The notes beneath the pieces are model-generated. The model did not search any database. It worked only from the letters and a program-made list of their open reading frames with translations, and was not told the DNA's origin. A program made the position numbers and the translations under genes. From NCBI GenBank assembly GCA_020747015.1, contig JAGTJM010000024.1:62001-126000 (forward strand): DNA of 64,000 bases, read 5' to 3'. Below are positions 10,542 through 22,728 of the stretch, in pieces; the stretch's first letter is position 1; each line of letters begins with the position of its first letter. The stretch is from Pyrenochaeta sp. MPI-SDFR-AT-0127. Its lineage: Eukaryota; Ascomycota; Dothideomycetes; Pleosporales; Cucurbitariaceae.

Positions 10542-13500
10542 TTACCTGTGTACACCAATAAACGTCCTCTCCCCACCATACATATGCACACTCCTTGCAA
10601 AATGATCATCATCCTCTTCTTCCTCCTTGATCCACACGCCATCCACAAACTTCGCTCGTACCATTTGTTCTCCCAGACTCTCCTCGCTCATCACCTGGCC
10701 ATTCGGCAAGATGCCGCCCGCCATACGCACCGCGCTCGCCTCAACCACCGTCTCAATGCCCGCTTGCACGCTATCCTCTTCGCCCCAGGGCAAGGCATCG
10801 ATATCAATGTCCCTCTCCTTGCCAAGCAAACACATGATGATTACCATAGCGCCCGCTTTAGACATGACCTGATTCGCCTGTTTGCAAGCATCATCATTGC
10901 AGCACTCGAGACAGCCCTCGAGACAATGGCAAGTCTGCAAGCGCTGGGAAGCCTGTGCAAGCAAAGTATCTATGTGTTCGAAAGCCTTTGTGCTAATCCC
11001 CGAGCCGCTAGCACCGCCCTTTGCGTCGTAAAAAGTGAGGCGGGCAGGGCGTTTGCGCTGGGATTCCTTTTTTGCGAATTCCTTCTCGGGGACTTTGCAT
11101 TCTGTGCGGACGTCGCCGGGCATGCTGATGACAAAGTTTGGCATGAGGGAGAGGACGGCGTGTTCGGCTGCGTGGATGCCAGCGGCGATGTTTAGGCGGC
11201 GCGACTTTAGTATGTCGAGAGCTGAGCGTGGGACGTCGAGCCACATGCCTTTGCTGAATAGTATGATGGGTGGGTTATCGACTTGCACAGCGTCCAAAAT
11301 GCGCCTTCTCTTATCAATCTTGAAGAATCCGTAGACGATTTGGCAAATCTTGATCGGGCCATAGAAAGCCTTCGACCTGCTTCCTGGGATGCGGCGGATG
11401 GCTTCTGTTTCGATGGGATCGATGTCCGTGTAATCGCGTTGTTGGGTTGTCCAGTCTACTTTTACGTATTCGACTTTTGCCATCATGCGCTCTTGGCTGA
11501 ACTCCTTTACCATGTACGTGTTTCCTTGGTGCAAGAATATGCCACCATCATAGAGCGTGAAGAATGCGCGTGAAGCCTCGAGTTCTTCAAGTACCATATT
11601 CCTTCCATTCGTGACATCAATGATTGCAAAGTGCTCCTCCTCAGTATCGCGAATAGCTACGGACCGCGAGGGCTGCGGAAGGAAACGCTCGTTGCAGTGG
11701 TAAAACCCTTCTTTGTCCTTGCGCATGCGCTCTCTTGCAATCTTGGGTAGAAGAGAACCAAAGTAGACGGTATCTGCTTCAACATTGATGGGCATTTCAT
11801 GTGCTGCGCATTGCACGTGGCCTTCAAGGACGAGCATGTTCTGCAAGTCAACTTGTAGTGCACTATTAGGCTTGGTGAAGATTTCATCCGGATTCGACAT
11901 GTAGTATTGGTCCGTGGGAAAACAGTCGCCAACGAGTACAGAAAGGGAGTCCTTATTTCTTCGTCCAGCTCTTCCGCTCTGCTGACGAAGGTTAGCTATC
12001 GTGTAGGGAAACCCAACGGTGAGCACAGCATCCAAAGACCCAATGTCGACACCAAGCTCCAGGGCACTGGTAGCCACGATCCCGCAGAGTTTCCCATCGA
12101 ACATCTCTCGCTCAATCTCTCGTCGATCCTGTGGTGTGTATCCACCTCGATAAGACATGACCCGGGGAATGACTTCTGTTCTTTCGAGATTGGTCAACTC
12201 CGTCTTCACAGCAGCGAGCAGCGCCTCGCATGCCTTTCTCACGCGGCAGAACGCAATAGCCCTCACGCCCCTCAGCATCAGCTGACAAAACAACTTTGCA
12301 GTTTCCGCCATGCAGTCTCCTCGCCCAGAGGTAGAATCTCCAGGGTCTTTGAAGGGCGTGTTCCAGCACAAAAACTCTTTGCGTCCGGACGGCGAGCCAT
12401 CAAAGTCTGTTAACTTTACCTCCTCAACGCCGAAGATGGTCCTCATGTGTTCCTCGGGGTTTGCGACTGTAGCTGAGCACGAGATGAACTTGACATGCCG
12501 ATTCCCCACTGCTGCGCATATCCTGCGTAGGCGCCGCATGATAAACGCCATATGTGCTCCGAAAAGACCATTGTAGACGTGTAGCTCGTCGACCACCACG
12601 AAGCGCAAATTCTGTAAGAACGACCGCCATGCATCCTCCTGGGGAAGTATGGTGATGTGTAGCATATCTGGATTAGTGAAAATGATGCGCGCTTCGTCTC
12701 GGATGTAGTTGCGATCACTCATGGGCGTGTCGCCATCGAACGTCTCCACGAGAACCTCTTCGAAGCCAGGCATGAACCGCAAGAGTTCCTTCATGCTCTT
12801 TCTTTGATCCTGCGCCAGTGCTTTGGTAGGGAAAATGTACATTGCCCGTGTCTCCGGCTCTTGCTCTAGCTGGTGCAGCACTGGTATCTGGTAGATCAAG
12901 GACTTGCCAGAGCTAGTCGAAGTCGATACAATAACATTGTGGCCGTCATAAAGATTATTGATAGCTTCGGCTTGATGAGCGTATAGCTGCTCGATATTCC
13001 GTGTGTTGTACAGCGCATTGACTAGATTTTGCGACATGGCAAAGTTCAAGTCTCCGTAGATGGGTTCTTGGGGGTCGAACACGCGATGGCCATCGGGCAC
13101 AATCTGCCCAGTATACCACTCAAGTGTCTTGATCTCCTCAAGGATCTCAGGAATGGACTTTCGCTCTGCTGGTATAGATGTTGGTAGCCTAGCCCGCTCT
13201 GGACCTGGAGTCGATTCTCTACTCCCTGTCGGCATTGGCACAAACAGCACAGAAACCTCCTTGAGCTTCTCCACCGCATCCGTATTCTCGACAGCACACT
13301 GATTGAGGAATGCATTGACTGCGGACGTAAATTTCACATTCCGCTTCTCAATCAGATTCATCATCTGTTTCTGGCTGAAAACCGGCATCTTGAGATCCTC
13401 ATTGCGCAGCTTCGTCGTCGCTTTAGTAGGCTCTCCTGTCTTTTTGTGCTGCACCTGGCGCTTTAAATCGCCATCGACAAACTCAAACAGTAAAACCTCC

Positions 13501-14108
13501 TTATGCTCGCCCTTATCCGGTTCCGGCATCAAGATGACATAGTCCTGGGCTCGCCGTCCTTGTAAATTGTTTTCTGAGCCCATCAGATTAATCTGCAGCA
13601 TCGCTTCGTCGACGTATGCGAAGTTGATCGCTTTGGGGATCAAGGCAGTTATCTGGGCAACATCTTCAATAACCAGCTCCCGCTTTATATGTCCTTCGAC
13701 CGTAGTCCTGAGGTTGTCAAGTGTGGTTGCGAGATTCTTGCGCGTACAGCAGAACGTATAGACGAGGTTCAGCGCGCGGTGGACTTGAGCAAGCTTCGTG
13801 AAGTGCTCTGGCCATGGTACAGACGTCTCCACGATAGTCGAGGATCCGCTGCGCACCAAAACAGGCTTCCCGGCGGCATCTTTTGCTTTTGGTGTTCTAC
13901 GTGGCTTCTTCCCTCCATCATGTGTCTTTGTGGGTACGGTCGTGGTTGGCGAGATGTCTGTCTGCGCCTCGTTCAGCCCGTCGCATTGAGAACCTTCTGG
14001 AGCGGGAGTCCCCGCAGGCGTGTCTTGTAGGGCATCCTCGTCGCGCGTTTTGCGTTTCCGCTTTCGTATGATCTGGTCAGAGACGGTAGCAGCCTTCAAC
14101 CGGGGCAT
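10542..14108 (-). CDS. HRQ1: RecQ4-like ATP-dependent DNA helicase Hrq1
   Basis: Intronless 1188-residue superfamily 2 helicase with 3'-5' polarity by family; Hrq1 acts in nuclear DNA repair (interstrand crosslinks) and telomere maintenance. Residues 1-90 are basic and acidic low complexity (IRKRKRKTRDED). Walker A is STSSGKS near residue 400, the Walker B/DExH position reads VVDELHVYNG near 508, and motif VI is QQSGRAGRR near 711. The C-terminal quarter is a DUF1998-type zinc module with a Cys-rich CHCLEGCLECCNDDAC near 1070, as in Hrq1/MrfA proteins. The start is the first Met in a good context; length is normal for fungal Hrq1. The tail ends close to the convergent sugar porter. Confidence 0.93.
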   Translation of the reverse strand: MPRLKAATVSDQIIRKRKRKTRDEDALQDTPAGTPAPEGSQCDGLNEAQTDISPTTTVPTKTHDGGKKPRRTPKAKDAAGKPVLVRSGSSTIVETSVPWPEHFTKLAQVHRALNLVYTFCCTRKNLATTLDNLRTTVEGHIKRELVIEDVAQITALIPKAINFAYVDEAMLQINLMGSENNLQGRRAQDYVILMPEPDKGEHKEVLLFEFVDGDLKRQVQHKKTGEPTKATTKLRNEDLKMPVFSQKQMMNLIEKRNVKFTSAVNAFLNQCAVENTDAVEKLKEVSVLFVPMPTGSRESTPGPERARLPTSIPAERKSIPEILEEIKTLEWYTGQIVPDGHRVFDPQEPIYGDLNFAMSQNLVNALYNTRNIEQLYAHQAEAINNLYDGHNVIVSTSTSSGKSLIYQIPVLHQLEQEPETRAMYIFPTKALAQDQRKSMKELLRFMPGFEEVLVETFDGDTPMSDRNYIRDEARIIFTNPDMLHITILPQEDAWRSFLQNLRFVVVDELHVYNGLFGAHMAFIMRRLRRICAAVGNRHVKFISCSATVANPEEHMRTIFGVEEVKLTDFDGSPSGRKEFLCWNTPFKDPGDSTSGRGDCMAETAKLFCQLMLRGVRAIAFCRVRKACEALLAAVKTELTNLERTEVIPRVMSYRGGYTPQDRREIEREMFDGKLCGIVATSALELGVDIGSLDAVLTVGFPYTIANLRQQSGRAGRRNKDSLSVLVGDCFPTDQYYMSNPDEIFTKPNSALQVDLQNMLVLEGHVQCAAHEMPINVEADTVYFGSLLPKIARERMRKDKEGFYHCNERFLPQPSRSVAIRDTEEEHFAIIDVTNGRNMVLEELEASRAFFTLYDGGIFLHQGNTYMVKEFSQERMMAKVEYVKVDWTTQQRDYTDIDPIETEAIRRIPGSRSKAFYGPIKICQIVYGFFKIDKRRRILDAVQVDNPPIILFSKGMWLDVPRSALDILKSRRLNIAAGIHAAEHAVLSLMPNFVISMPGDVRTECKVPEKEFAKKESQRKRPARLTFYDAKGGASGSGISTKAFEHIDTLLAQASQRLQTCHCLEGCLECCNDDACKQANQVMSKAGAMVIIMCLLGKERDIDIDALPWGEEDSVQAGIETVVEASAVRMAGGILPNGQVMSEESLGEQMVRAKFVDGVWIKEEEEDDDHFARSVHMYGGERTFIGVHR

Positions 14109-14878
14109 TGTTTGCTCATTGTCGTGCTGTGGATGTGCGACGGTGAGCGTAGAGTTTCGTCAAAGGGAGGCGGAAGTCAATGACGCAATGGCGCACGGCA
14201 GTACAATGCACAAATGGAGAGCACTGTGAAAGTCCCTCGGATATACTGTAGAATGTACCATGGGAAACAATGCCGCCTAGCAAAACTAAGTACGGCTGCT
14301 TGTGGCGACAATTAGTTCTCAGGCGTGGGGGAATCGGGTGGCGCGGTTACGCGCGTTCACGTGAGTGCGTTCAGGACATGTTCAAATCACGCCGTCACCA
14401 GCGACACCACGTCTTTCGTGTATAGAGTGGGAACCGACCTTTATTACTGTTCCGCAATGCCTAACCCTCTCGTTCAGCCATTAAAAAGCTTCCTACCAAA
14501 AGATCCTCCCACGGAATTTCTCAAAGGCATTATTATCACACCACCCTGGGTATAAAGCAAAGCAGCTCGACCACCCTCGATCCAATTCCGTCCAAAACCA
14601 ACCTCCACCTCCCCCCAAACCATGCTAAGCTTGGATGTACAGAAAGGTATCATAATGTGGAAATCCCATCGCTAGATGCAGTAACCGAAAACGACAGATC
14701 AAACGATTGAGTACCGAAACATGCCATGACCATAACCTCGTAAAGAAAGACAAATCGCTGCAATCTGGTATATTCGCGGCGAAATCAGGGGAAAGGAAAA
14801 AAAGTAGCAAGAATGGGAGAGGTGCGCCCGGACCGACTCAGAGATCATCGCTCATATTGGCAACCCCAAGTCATCTCT
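14109..14878. other. HRQ1 promoter region and downstream of the C2H2 regulator
   Basis: About 770 bp. It contains one CACGTG palindrome (14358-14363), the core of bHLH sites, about 250 bp upstream of the HRQ1 start. No gene seen. Confidence 0.5.
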
Positions 14879-17800
14879 TCATAAGCTACCCGCGCCAGGG
14901 ACGAGCATATCAATACACTTTGTCAGCAAGTTACTTGCTTCGTGCAACAATTCCCATCTCGTCTTTTTAAACATATCTCTCATGACAATCAAAAGTCCCA
15001 AACACGCGTTTCGGTCGGGAATTTTTGCGAGATCGTCAGGCGCTCGCACGCCTCCTACTCTTTTCAGATAGCCCACCATATCTTTGACCTTGTCTTCGTA
15101 TTCGGGGATCTGGTAAGGGCTTTTGATAGGACCGTCGAGCGCGAAACCGTACGACCAAACAATAAGCGTAGCGAAGTACAACACCCATGGTCGGTTAAGT
15201 AAAAAGTCGTCTCGAGCAGAATAAGAGAAGCCGACAGTAGGGGCAGTATTAGGGTTCAAGCTGTGATCCCCAGCAACCATGACATTTGATAGGAAGCGGA
15301 GGGCGTAGAAAGTCGCATCTCGAGCTCGTGCAGTGGGAGCCCAAATCTCTTTCATCCTCCGTTGAGCGCCGTTGTAATCTTGCGGTGTTATGGACCGCCC
15401 AAGCAATCTACCAGCGCCAGCATAGATTTGGCAATCAACAATATCTACATGCATAGCCATGTGCGCCAGATGATGGAGAACCGTTCGTGATTCGAAAACA
15501 TTATCATCGTCGAGGCCATTCGAGTAGGTGTACGCATTTGGGGCGGAGAGATCATTTGGCCGTGCAAGCGAGCTGTCAAAGTCCTGTTTCCAGAAGTCGA
15601 AGGCACGGGTCAACGAGCCTCGCCATTTGTCGCGGCCACCTAGGGCCTGCGTTACTCCAAGTGAACTAACTTGGAGATCTCGTTGGTTCATGTGCCAAGA
15701 TACGCTGAGTAGACCTGCCATGAGAATAGTCCGGCCAAACGAGTTGGTCCGAACGCTCTGTCCATTGAGTGTCTTCTTGAGGCCATCGAGGAAGGACAAG
15801 TGCTTGACACCATTGGAATGCAGGCTGGCTTCGACACGGCCTACTTCGGAGCTGCTCGTTGCAGACCACAAAGCCTCATCACAAGGTAATGGAAGGCGCA
15901 TCTCGTGGGCGACCATGACGGCGCTGTGGCCAAACATGGTCGCGTGAATGCTGTCCATTACAAACGCCGCAAACGCGGCTCTTCGGGTAGCTTCATTGGT
16001 AATCCAGTGATTCCACCACTCATCCGGCGTGCTTGCGGCGCCCATTGAGCCACTCTTGCCATCCTTGATGCTTGGAGGCGAATCCATTGCTGATCTTCCA
16101 ATCAGTGAGCTCCCTCGTCTCATCAATGTGAGTGTTGTGGCGTGGTGGATGTGGGCTCTTTCGTGCAAGGGGCGGGTGGAGTACATCTTCTCGAACACCT
16201 CTAGCAAAAGCAAGCCTTGGAAGATCCAGAGCTTGGCTGGCGGCCGGAAGTCGACATCCATGAATAGCTCCCATCGCAAGTGCCACGCGAGGAAATTAGA
16301 CAACGCCGAGCAAGCCTGAGTGGTTTCATGGCCGTAATTCTTCTCCAGACACGATGCCCCAAGACACATGATAGACAATAGCAAAAGGTCTGGGCAAGTA
16401 CTCGCGTTGAAAGTTGGCTTGTGAAGAATGGGAAGCTGTGGGTGGAAGTGAACCCAGTATGAGCTAATGTATGTCTGCATCATGTGCAGGCTGAGCACGT
16501 GATGGTCATCGTCTTTGTTGCCCTCGAAGATGTCCTCCTTTTGCTTTTTGACGGGCGCGTGGTCGGTTTCATTGAAGCGGCCATGGATCAGGTCAAGCAA
16601 GCCTTGCCGCTTCTCTTCAGAAAGTGCTGATTCGGGCAGCGTCGTGTCGAGAATACTGTGTACCGCCATGGGGTGCGCTGGCGGTGCGGGGTTGTTCAGG
16701 TATCCTGCAACTGAAGGATCGTAGTTAAAGTAGGGCGCTTGTAGTCCAATTTGGGATGACGCACCAGCTACGGGGTTTGCTCCGCCCGGATAACCCATGG
16801 GCGACTGACCGCCGGGGCCAAATTGATTATCGTTGAACAGCCATGCAGCGAAGTCGTCGGCCATGGCAAATGGGGACCGGCTGTAGCCTTCGCCGCCAAA
16901 CATGGGAATTGCGTACGAAGGTGTCTGATCCATGATGGCTTCAGAAACGCCATTCATTCTCGAATCAATCTGAGCCGTCGACTCGACGCCATTCATGGGC
17001 GTCTGTCCTGAAGTGCCATTATAGAACTGGTTCTCTGAATCTCTCGAGGCAGGTGTGCCTGTCTGCTGTGGATATTCTGGTGGAGGTAAGGACGAGAAGG
17101 GTGGGAAGTTCTGCGACGATTGAAACCCACTTGCTGAGCTTTGGTAAGTAGTCGATGCTGCCGAGGGAGGGTATGATTGTGATGGGGTGACAGCAGAGTT
17201 GTAGGGGGAGCTCGAGCCATACGACGAGAGGTTGGAGGTCTGCGCGCGCAGATCGGGCCGGGAGAAGTTACCGTTGCCCACATGTGGGGAGTTGTGGAGT
17301 GATGTTCGACCTCCACTGTAGCTACTCAAAGCGGCTGGCCGTGGTGGGGGTGCAAAGTTCCCAGAGCCCTGGGACTGCATATCGTAAGGCTTAGCCTCGG
17401 AGCCACTGCGATATGCGTCGTCGCTTCCTGCCCGCTGCAATGAATCTTGCCGGCTCATGTTCGAGGCCGGGGATTGAAAGGCTGGAGGAGACATTTGGCC
17501 GCCTTGCCCGTTGTTGGACGCGGCAGGGCCTGGAGACTGCAGCCCATGTGGTGTGATGTTCTTGATGCTGAGGCCCTTTGGCGTTGCATTGTTCTTGCCT
17601 CCCAGGGCAGCAGTCACTATTGGGTTCAGATTATGCATATTGAACGTGTCCTTGCGCAGTAGTTGTGAGCCCCTCGCCGTGTGTCGCTCCTTGTGTCGCG
17701 CGCAGAGATCTTGCCGGACAAAGGATCGGTGGCAGTCGGGGAAGTCGCAGTGGTAGATTTGCTTTGGATTGTCTGTGTGTGCCGTGTTAGCAGTGTTTCC

Positions 17801-18248
17801 TAGCACATGATGGCATTTGCAGACACCCACGGTTCAGCTGGTGCCGGTACAGATGCTCTGCCCGCGAGTAGCTCTTGCCGCAGCCTTCGTGGGGACACTC
17901 AAACTTCTTGTCGAGGCCCTTTCTGCTTCTCCTCCGCTTTCTCGAGGAGCCTTGTCCGTCGCCCTCGGCGCCGTCGCCCGTGTCGCCCTCGTCGCTCCTG
18001 TCGCGCCGGCGCCCTCGCGTCTCGCTGCTCTCGGGAGATGCGGGGGTGGGCGGCTCGTTTGCACCGACCGTCGTGTCCATCTTGTCTCCAAACTGCGTCT
18101 GAATCTTGCTCAACTCGGACGCGTGCCCTGCATGGCTGGAAAGGATTTGCGCCGTCATGGCCAGAGGGCAGGGGGGCTGGATGGCGAGCGTCGCGACTTT
18201 TGCAGGCTGTGCGCGTGTCTGGGGTAAGGTGGAGGTGTTGTGTAGCAC
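14879..18248 (-). CDS. C2H2 zinc-finger regulator with Fungal_trans domain
   Basis: Two exons, 18248..17831 and 17772..14879, joined over a 58-bp intron to about 1103 residues. Two tandem C2H2 fingers are visible: C118-x4-C123-x12-H136-x3-H140 and C148-x4-C153-x12-H166-x3-H170. The fourth ligand of finger 1, His140, is encoded by a codon split by the intron (C|AC), so correct splicing is needed for the finger. An Arg/Lys-rich stretch before the fingers (RKRRRSRKG) is a likely nuclear signal. Residues about 190-480 are Ser/Pro/Gln/Gly-rich and disordered. From about 490 on the sequence is the helical fungal-specific transcription factor domain (YISSYWVHFHPQLPILHKPT, then several buried helices). 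It is a DNA-binding transcription factor of unknown targets. A further upstream start is possible. Confidence 0.88.
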
Positions 18249-18452
18249 CGTGGCGGGACGACTCGCGTGTGTATGTAGTGTGGGTGTTAGTCAAGGTAGC
18301 TGGGCGACGTTCCGAGGAGGGTGTGCATGCTGTTTGAAATCACGGTACAGGCTAGACGCTTCTGAGGAAAAAGGACTGCGTGGGCTGGAAGGGGGTGGGA
18401 GAGCAAGTAGGCGTCAAGCAGATCAGGTACTAGCTGCGAGATGGAGGATTTT

Positions 18453-18467
18453 GGGGGGGGGGGGGGG
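18453..18467 (+). repeat. G15 homopolymer
   Basis: A run of 15 G in the upstream region of the zinc-finger regulator. It could form a quadruplex or be length-variable; it is also a place where the assembly may be wrong. Confidence 0.9.
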
Positions 18468-18930
18468 TTGTTCTGCTTTGGGGGCGCTGTGCTCGGGAAG
18501 AGAGGTGGGTCGAGTAGACGAGGGGTGCAGCGCCTGGTGAGTAAAGTCGAGAAGAAACCCTGTCGAATGACTTGCAGCAGGGACCTTGTGGTCAGTAGAG
18601 TCGCGAGGAGTGAAGCTTGTCGTGGAGAGAACCCTGGGACGTGGGGAAGAGCAGCAGTCGTGGGCGAAGGCGGGCGCGCGGGTAGGCCAGTGGATATGGA
18701 ATGGACCAAGGTCGGCGCGCGCGCCCGTATGTAAGCTTCCGCGAGGGTGCACCACCAGCGAGCGCCGGGATGCACAGTCGCGAGCCGAAGGGCCCTTTGA
18801 TCTCCGCAGTAGCCGCGATAAGACGCTGGAGCCCGTGGCAGTGGGTAAAGTCCAGCAAAGCCTCGTGCTGCCGCTCATGACGCGCCCAAAAGCTGCCTGA
18901 AGCCTGAAGGCATCGAGCGATGAGGGGTAG

Positions 18931-18955
18931 CCTCTCTCCCTCTCTCTCTCTCCTC
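18931..18955 (+). repeat. CT-rich microsatellite
   Basis: Imperfect (CT)n tract in the upstream region of the C2H2 regulator. Pyrimidine tracts are frequent in fungal promoters and leaders. Confidence 0.8.
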
Positions 18956-20574
18956 CATTGACAGCCGGCATGCAGAAATGCGAATTATGCCTATTCGTAT
19001 ATCACCACCACCGGCGGCCACCATCTCGCCGACGACGGGCCCAAGTGGAGAAGCAAACGCCCGGCGCTGGGCGTGGGGGCCTCGACGCTTTGGACTTGGG
19101 CGTGGAGCGCCCTCTCACACCAACCTGTCCCGTCACGATTTCTCGTAAATAGAACGGCAAGGCCCCAGACGAGGGCCATGTCGTTGGCTGCATCCAGGCC
19201 ACTTTTGATATCAACGTGTGTGCCAGTATGCACAGGGCTGCAGGCAGCAGGAACATGCCTCGCATATGAGAGAGAGCAGCGACCTCGTCTACCCGCACCT
19301 TTCCAACCCTTCTCCGGTGAGTGCTTCACTAGGTTTGTCGCTCTCGAGACTCGACTCTTGTCTCTCGCTTGCACCCGCCGGCCACCCATCCATGCACTGT
19401 AGTAACATGGCGGCTACACTTGTCGTCTCACACCATGCCTTAGCCAGCCCTCCCTCCCCAATGATGTCCCCGCCTGTGTTCGCGTACCAAGCTTGTCCCC
19501 CAGCATCTCCATTCCGCAAACCCAAACATGTACTAATTTCCACACCTCATCCGCACGTGCGCTGCATACCACTGGCCTTTGCAGCCTCTGGACAAATCTA
19601 TCATTGGCCCTTCTCACCTCACTACTCGGCTCGTCGGTCATATTGCGCCCGTGCCCTTGCCCCTCTTGCCAATCATCGCACACGACGCCCTACCCCAGAT
19701 ATGTACCCCCGCCAAGTCATTGCGACTTTGTGGCTTGCCGCGCAGAACAGGTTGCTACATGGGGCCAATGAAGATACAGACGTGTCCAATGCTGTCGAGT
19801 TTGCGCACGTCACCTTTTGCTTTTGCGCGCCCAGAACGTCAAACTGTTTTTACCCCATCGCCTCTAGCACATGTAGAGTCCGCGGGCAATGGCACACCCG
19901 TGGAGCCTCATTCGGCCTTCACGTGCTCTGGGGAGGAACTCGTCGTACAACCGCAAAAGCCGTGTGTAACATGAAACCCTACAAAGGGTATGCGGGCATC
20001 TTTCTCGACTACTATCCAACATTTCCAGCTTCTCCTCAAACATGTTAGCCTAACCTGCACTCGAACACCACATTTCTCACTTAGTCTCGCGAGCGATTCA
20101 ACAGAGGAAAACACTACGTTTAAGCCAATAGATGAAATCAGCTCTGCCATGATGCGAACTCGCAAATCAAAGCGTTGCATATCAACATGCAAGGTAAACC
20201 TCATCACCACCATCATCAGACAATTGCTTTTCCCCGTCACATTGTTTCAACATCTTGCTCCAGCCGCACCATCCAGGTCTGAGCCTTACAGCACAGTGCC
20301 CATCCAAAGCCTCCCGCGGACCTGAAGGGCACTTTATTACTTGATGGACCCTCCCTGGTTGGTGGGCATGATGCCACCTCGTGACAAGCGCGCTTACATT
20401 CTGCTTTGCAAACGTAAATCAAGAGCCTGTCTGATCAATGACTTCGCATTCGGAATCGCTACAAACTGCTGTCGACGCTCGCTTGCCCTGCCAAGTCGAG
20501 ATATGCCATCGCTAAGATTACACATTAGACCAAAACCCACCTCCACGGAGTCTATCGGCTGCGCCCAACCGGAA

Positions 20575-22154
20575 TCATTCGCCGGCTTTGGTATCCTCTT
20601 CAGCCTTATCGACTGGCTCGGCAGGTGCCTTGGGATTCTCCGCCTTCTCTGCCTCCTTCGTAACTGGCGTCTCTTCCTCCTTCTCCGCCTCCTCAGTGGC
20701 TGGCGTCTCGTCCTTCTCCTCGGCTGGAATTTCCAGCTTTGGGGCTTCTGTCTCTTCGGTTTTTGTATCCGACGCCGGGGTTTCGGATACTTCAGGAGTT
20801 GCCTCCTCTGTAACGGGAACCTGGGCTTGCTTTTCCTCTTCTGTCTCGAGAGGCTCAGCGTCCATACTCTTTTCCTCGCTTGATTCTTGCTTTTCTGGCT
20901 GGGCAATCGTGGCTTCTGGGGCCGCGGACTCGGGCTCGTCTGCTGCTTGGGTTGCTTGGACTGCCTGGGCTGCCTCAACGTCATTGGCTTCCTCCGATTC
21001 CCCAATTGCCGGGACATCACTGTCCTCTGCCACTGGCTCGAAGATTTGAGACATGGGTCGTGCATGATCCTTTGGCTGCTCGTCTTCATCCTCATTCTCC
21101 TCTACGACCGTATGAACGGATGTCGCGCCTACAGAGGGCGAGTGCCGATGTCGTTTTGTCGTACCGGCAGTTGATAATGTGTGATCTGCGACTCCCTCTA
21201 AGATTGTAGAATTGTCTGAACCATGTGGCCCAGGCTCGGACGGCTCTCGCTTCAAGATCAGTGGTGGTATTGACGATCTTGATTCTATTGGTGGTTCGAT
21301 GCCCTCAGCCTCTGCTGGGATGGTGTAGTTGTCCTCTGGAATAAGCCCGTATACATCGCAGACGGTCTTGAAGAAGACATACAGTCCCGTGCGTCCTTCC
21401 ACTTTCCAGAACATCTCACGGTGCTGAAACCACGCGTGTGCAAATATCCTGTACACCCGTCTGAAGATATTGGTCAATTGGCGCATCTGCGAATGTTGTG
21501 TAGACTGATCGGTGCCTAGCGCCAGCCTCGACGGGAAGTGCTTCGGTGATGTGAGTGTGTTGGCGGCCCAGTCCAAAGTGTGACAGCAATAGTCGATGGC
21601 GCAACACGACTTGGGTGGGTCATGGACGGCGCACAGGTATTGCCATTCTGAGGCGCGCATCTCGGGACAAGTTGTGGAGGAGCACGCTGGACTGTCGGAG
21701 AACAAAGCGACTATGATGGAGTTCACCTTCTGGGTCAAGAAGCGGCACAGCTCATATAACCACAATGTCTTGTCCACGTTCTCGGGGGATTGCGCCAGTT
21801 TCAGGGCCATGTCCCTGTCTACCGCTATTGTGCTGTTCGCGCCGATTGGGTGTGTGAGGAAGTTGTGGAGCGCCTTGAGATGTTCTGTGAGCTGAAAGGC
21901 CGAATCGATCTGTCCATGTTATTAGCATTCTGGCCTGAAATCCCAAGCTCGAGAAAACACACTTCTGACAGATCCACTAGGGGGGGTCCCTCTGCCATAT
22001 CTTCTGCCTTTGTTCCCGGTCGTATTCTCCTTGCCGCAGCATGGTCGAGGTTACTGAAGAGCTTCTGCTGCTCTGGGGAGGCCGGTACTGGCGACAACTG
22101 GTCTTCTGGGATCGGGGGTGGACTTGGCAGTCGAGGCGATACAGGCGACGTCAT
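20575..22154 (-). CDS. mob3: MOB family protein, phocein/MOB4 type (STRIPAK)
   Basis: Two exons: 22154..21963 and 21891..20575, joined in phase 0 to 502 residues. The N-terminus MTSPVSPRLPSPPPIPED is Pro/Ser-rich. The MOB/phocein domain spans about residues 65-260. It shows CPEMRASEWQYLCAVHDPPK, CAIDYCCHTLDWAA, HFPSRLAL and the Tyr/Phe-rich IFRRVYRIFAHAWFQHREMF, which aligns with human phocein (CRRIYRIFSHAYFHHRQIF). The last 200 residues are a fungal extension dominated by Glu/Ala/Thr/Pro, with repeats of EEETPVTKE and SETPASDTK character. Phocein is a subunit of the striatin-interacting phosphatase and kinase complex; in filamentous fungi MOB3 is needed for hyphal fusion and fruiting-body development. 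An upstream in-frame Met also exists, but the Pro-rich start is the usual one. Confidence 0.85.
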
Positions 22155-22728
22155 TGCTGTTGCCCGAAAGCGAAGGCGGAGGGTAGAGTTAAGTGAGCGT
22201 AGTCGTTGTCTTGTCAAGTTTCGAGCATGGCAAGCTTCGTGATGCAGGGTAGGGCTCGAGGTGGTTCCTGCCTCCACGCGCGCGCTAGCGCAAATCTGGG
22301 TTAGCTCTTTCCACTTGACATCGGAGTCGCAGACACTCCACCACGACGTCACAACGATCTTTGCGGGAGGAAATTATTCAAAGGTGAGCTCCTCTTCACG
22401 GTAAATGTTGCTAGTTTTAGTATGGTACATTCGTTGCGTTTCGGCCTGGTTGAGCGCAACTCCGTTTAGTGAGATCGGAATTCAAACTAGCACTTTTCAT
22501 GTGCACAATATATCTACCGCCTGTGCCTCCTCCTTGTCCTCTTTCTGCGCCCTTTTATACATATTCCTAGCTATCTTGAGATTGTATCTATCACTGCATC
22601 ATTTTTCATGTTCATATGTCTCTCATGTCCTGACCGAGATACAGCGTCATTATCTATCCCGAATCTAAGTTCACATCTCGTTACACCGAGCCTCAACACC
22701 GTCGCGAAGTCGTGAGACAGCGGTCGCC
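22155..22728. other. Divergent intergenic region mob3/ZNG1
   Basis: About 570 bp between divergent starts; promoter DNA for both. No gene seen. Confidence 0.5.

Larger units (their letters stand above)
18249..20574. other. Long region upstream of the C2H2 regulator
   Basis: About 2.3 kb with several open frames on both strands, none with domain content, biased codons or an intron-consistent model. It includes a G homopolymer and a CT microsatellite. Long upstream regions are common for fungal regulatory genes, so promoter plus long 5' leader is the simplest reading. Confidence 0.5.

Noticed and set aside
17807..18337. Long plus-strand frames opposite the zinc-finger exon
   Set aside because: Antisense shadows of an Arg/Gly/Ser-rich coding exon; no own features.
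19218..20048. 276-codon plus-strand open frame upstream of the C2H2 regulator
   Set aside because: Composition rich in His/Pro/Ser/Cys without hydrophobic patterning, no domain, no good start context; looks like a chance frame in GC-rich upstream DNA.
20394..21095. Second minus-strand frame of 233 codons at the MOB gene 3' end
   Set aside because: Arg/Gln/Pro-rich shadow of the Glu/Ala-rich tail in another frame.
21290..21305. GGTTCGATGCC resembling a tRNA B box
   Set aside because: Lies in the MOB coding exon; no A box or cloverleaf around it.
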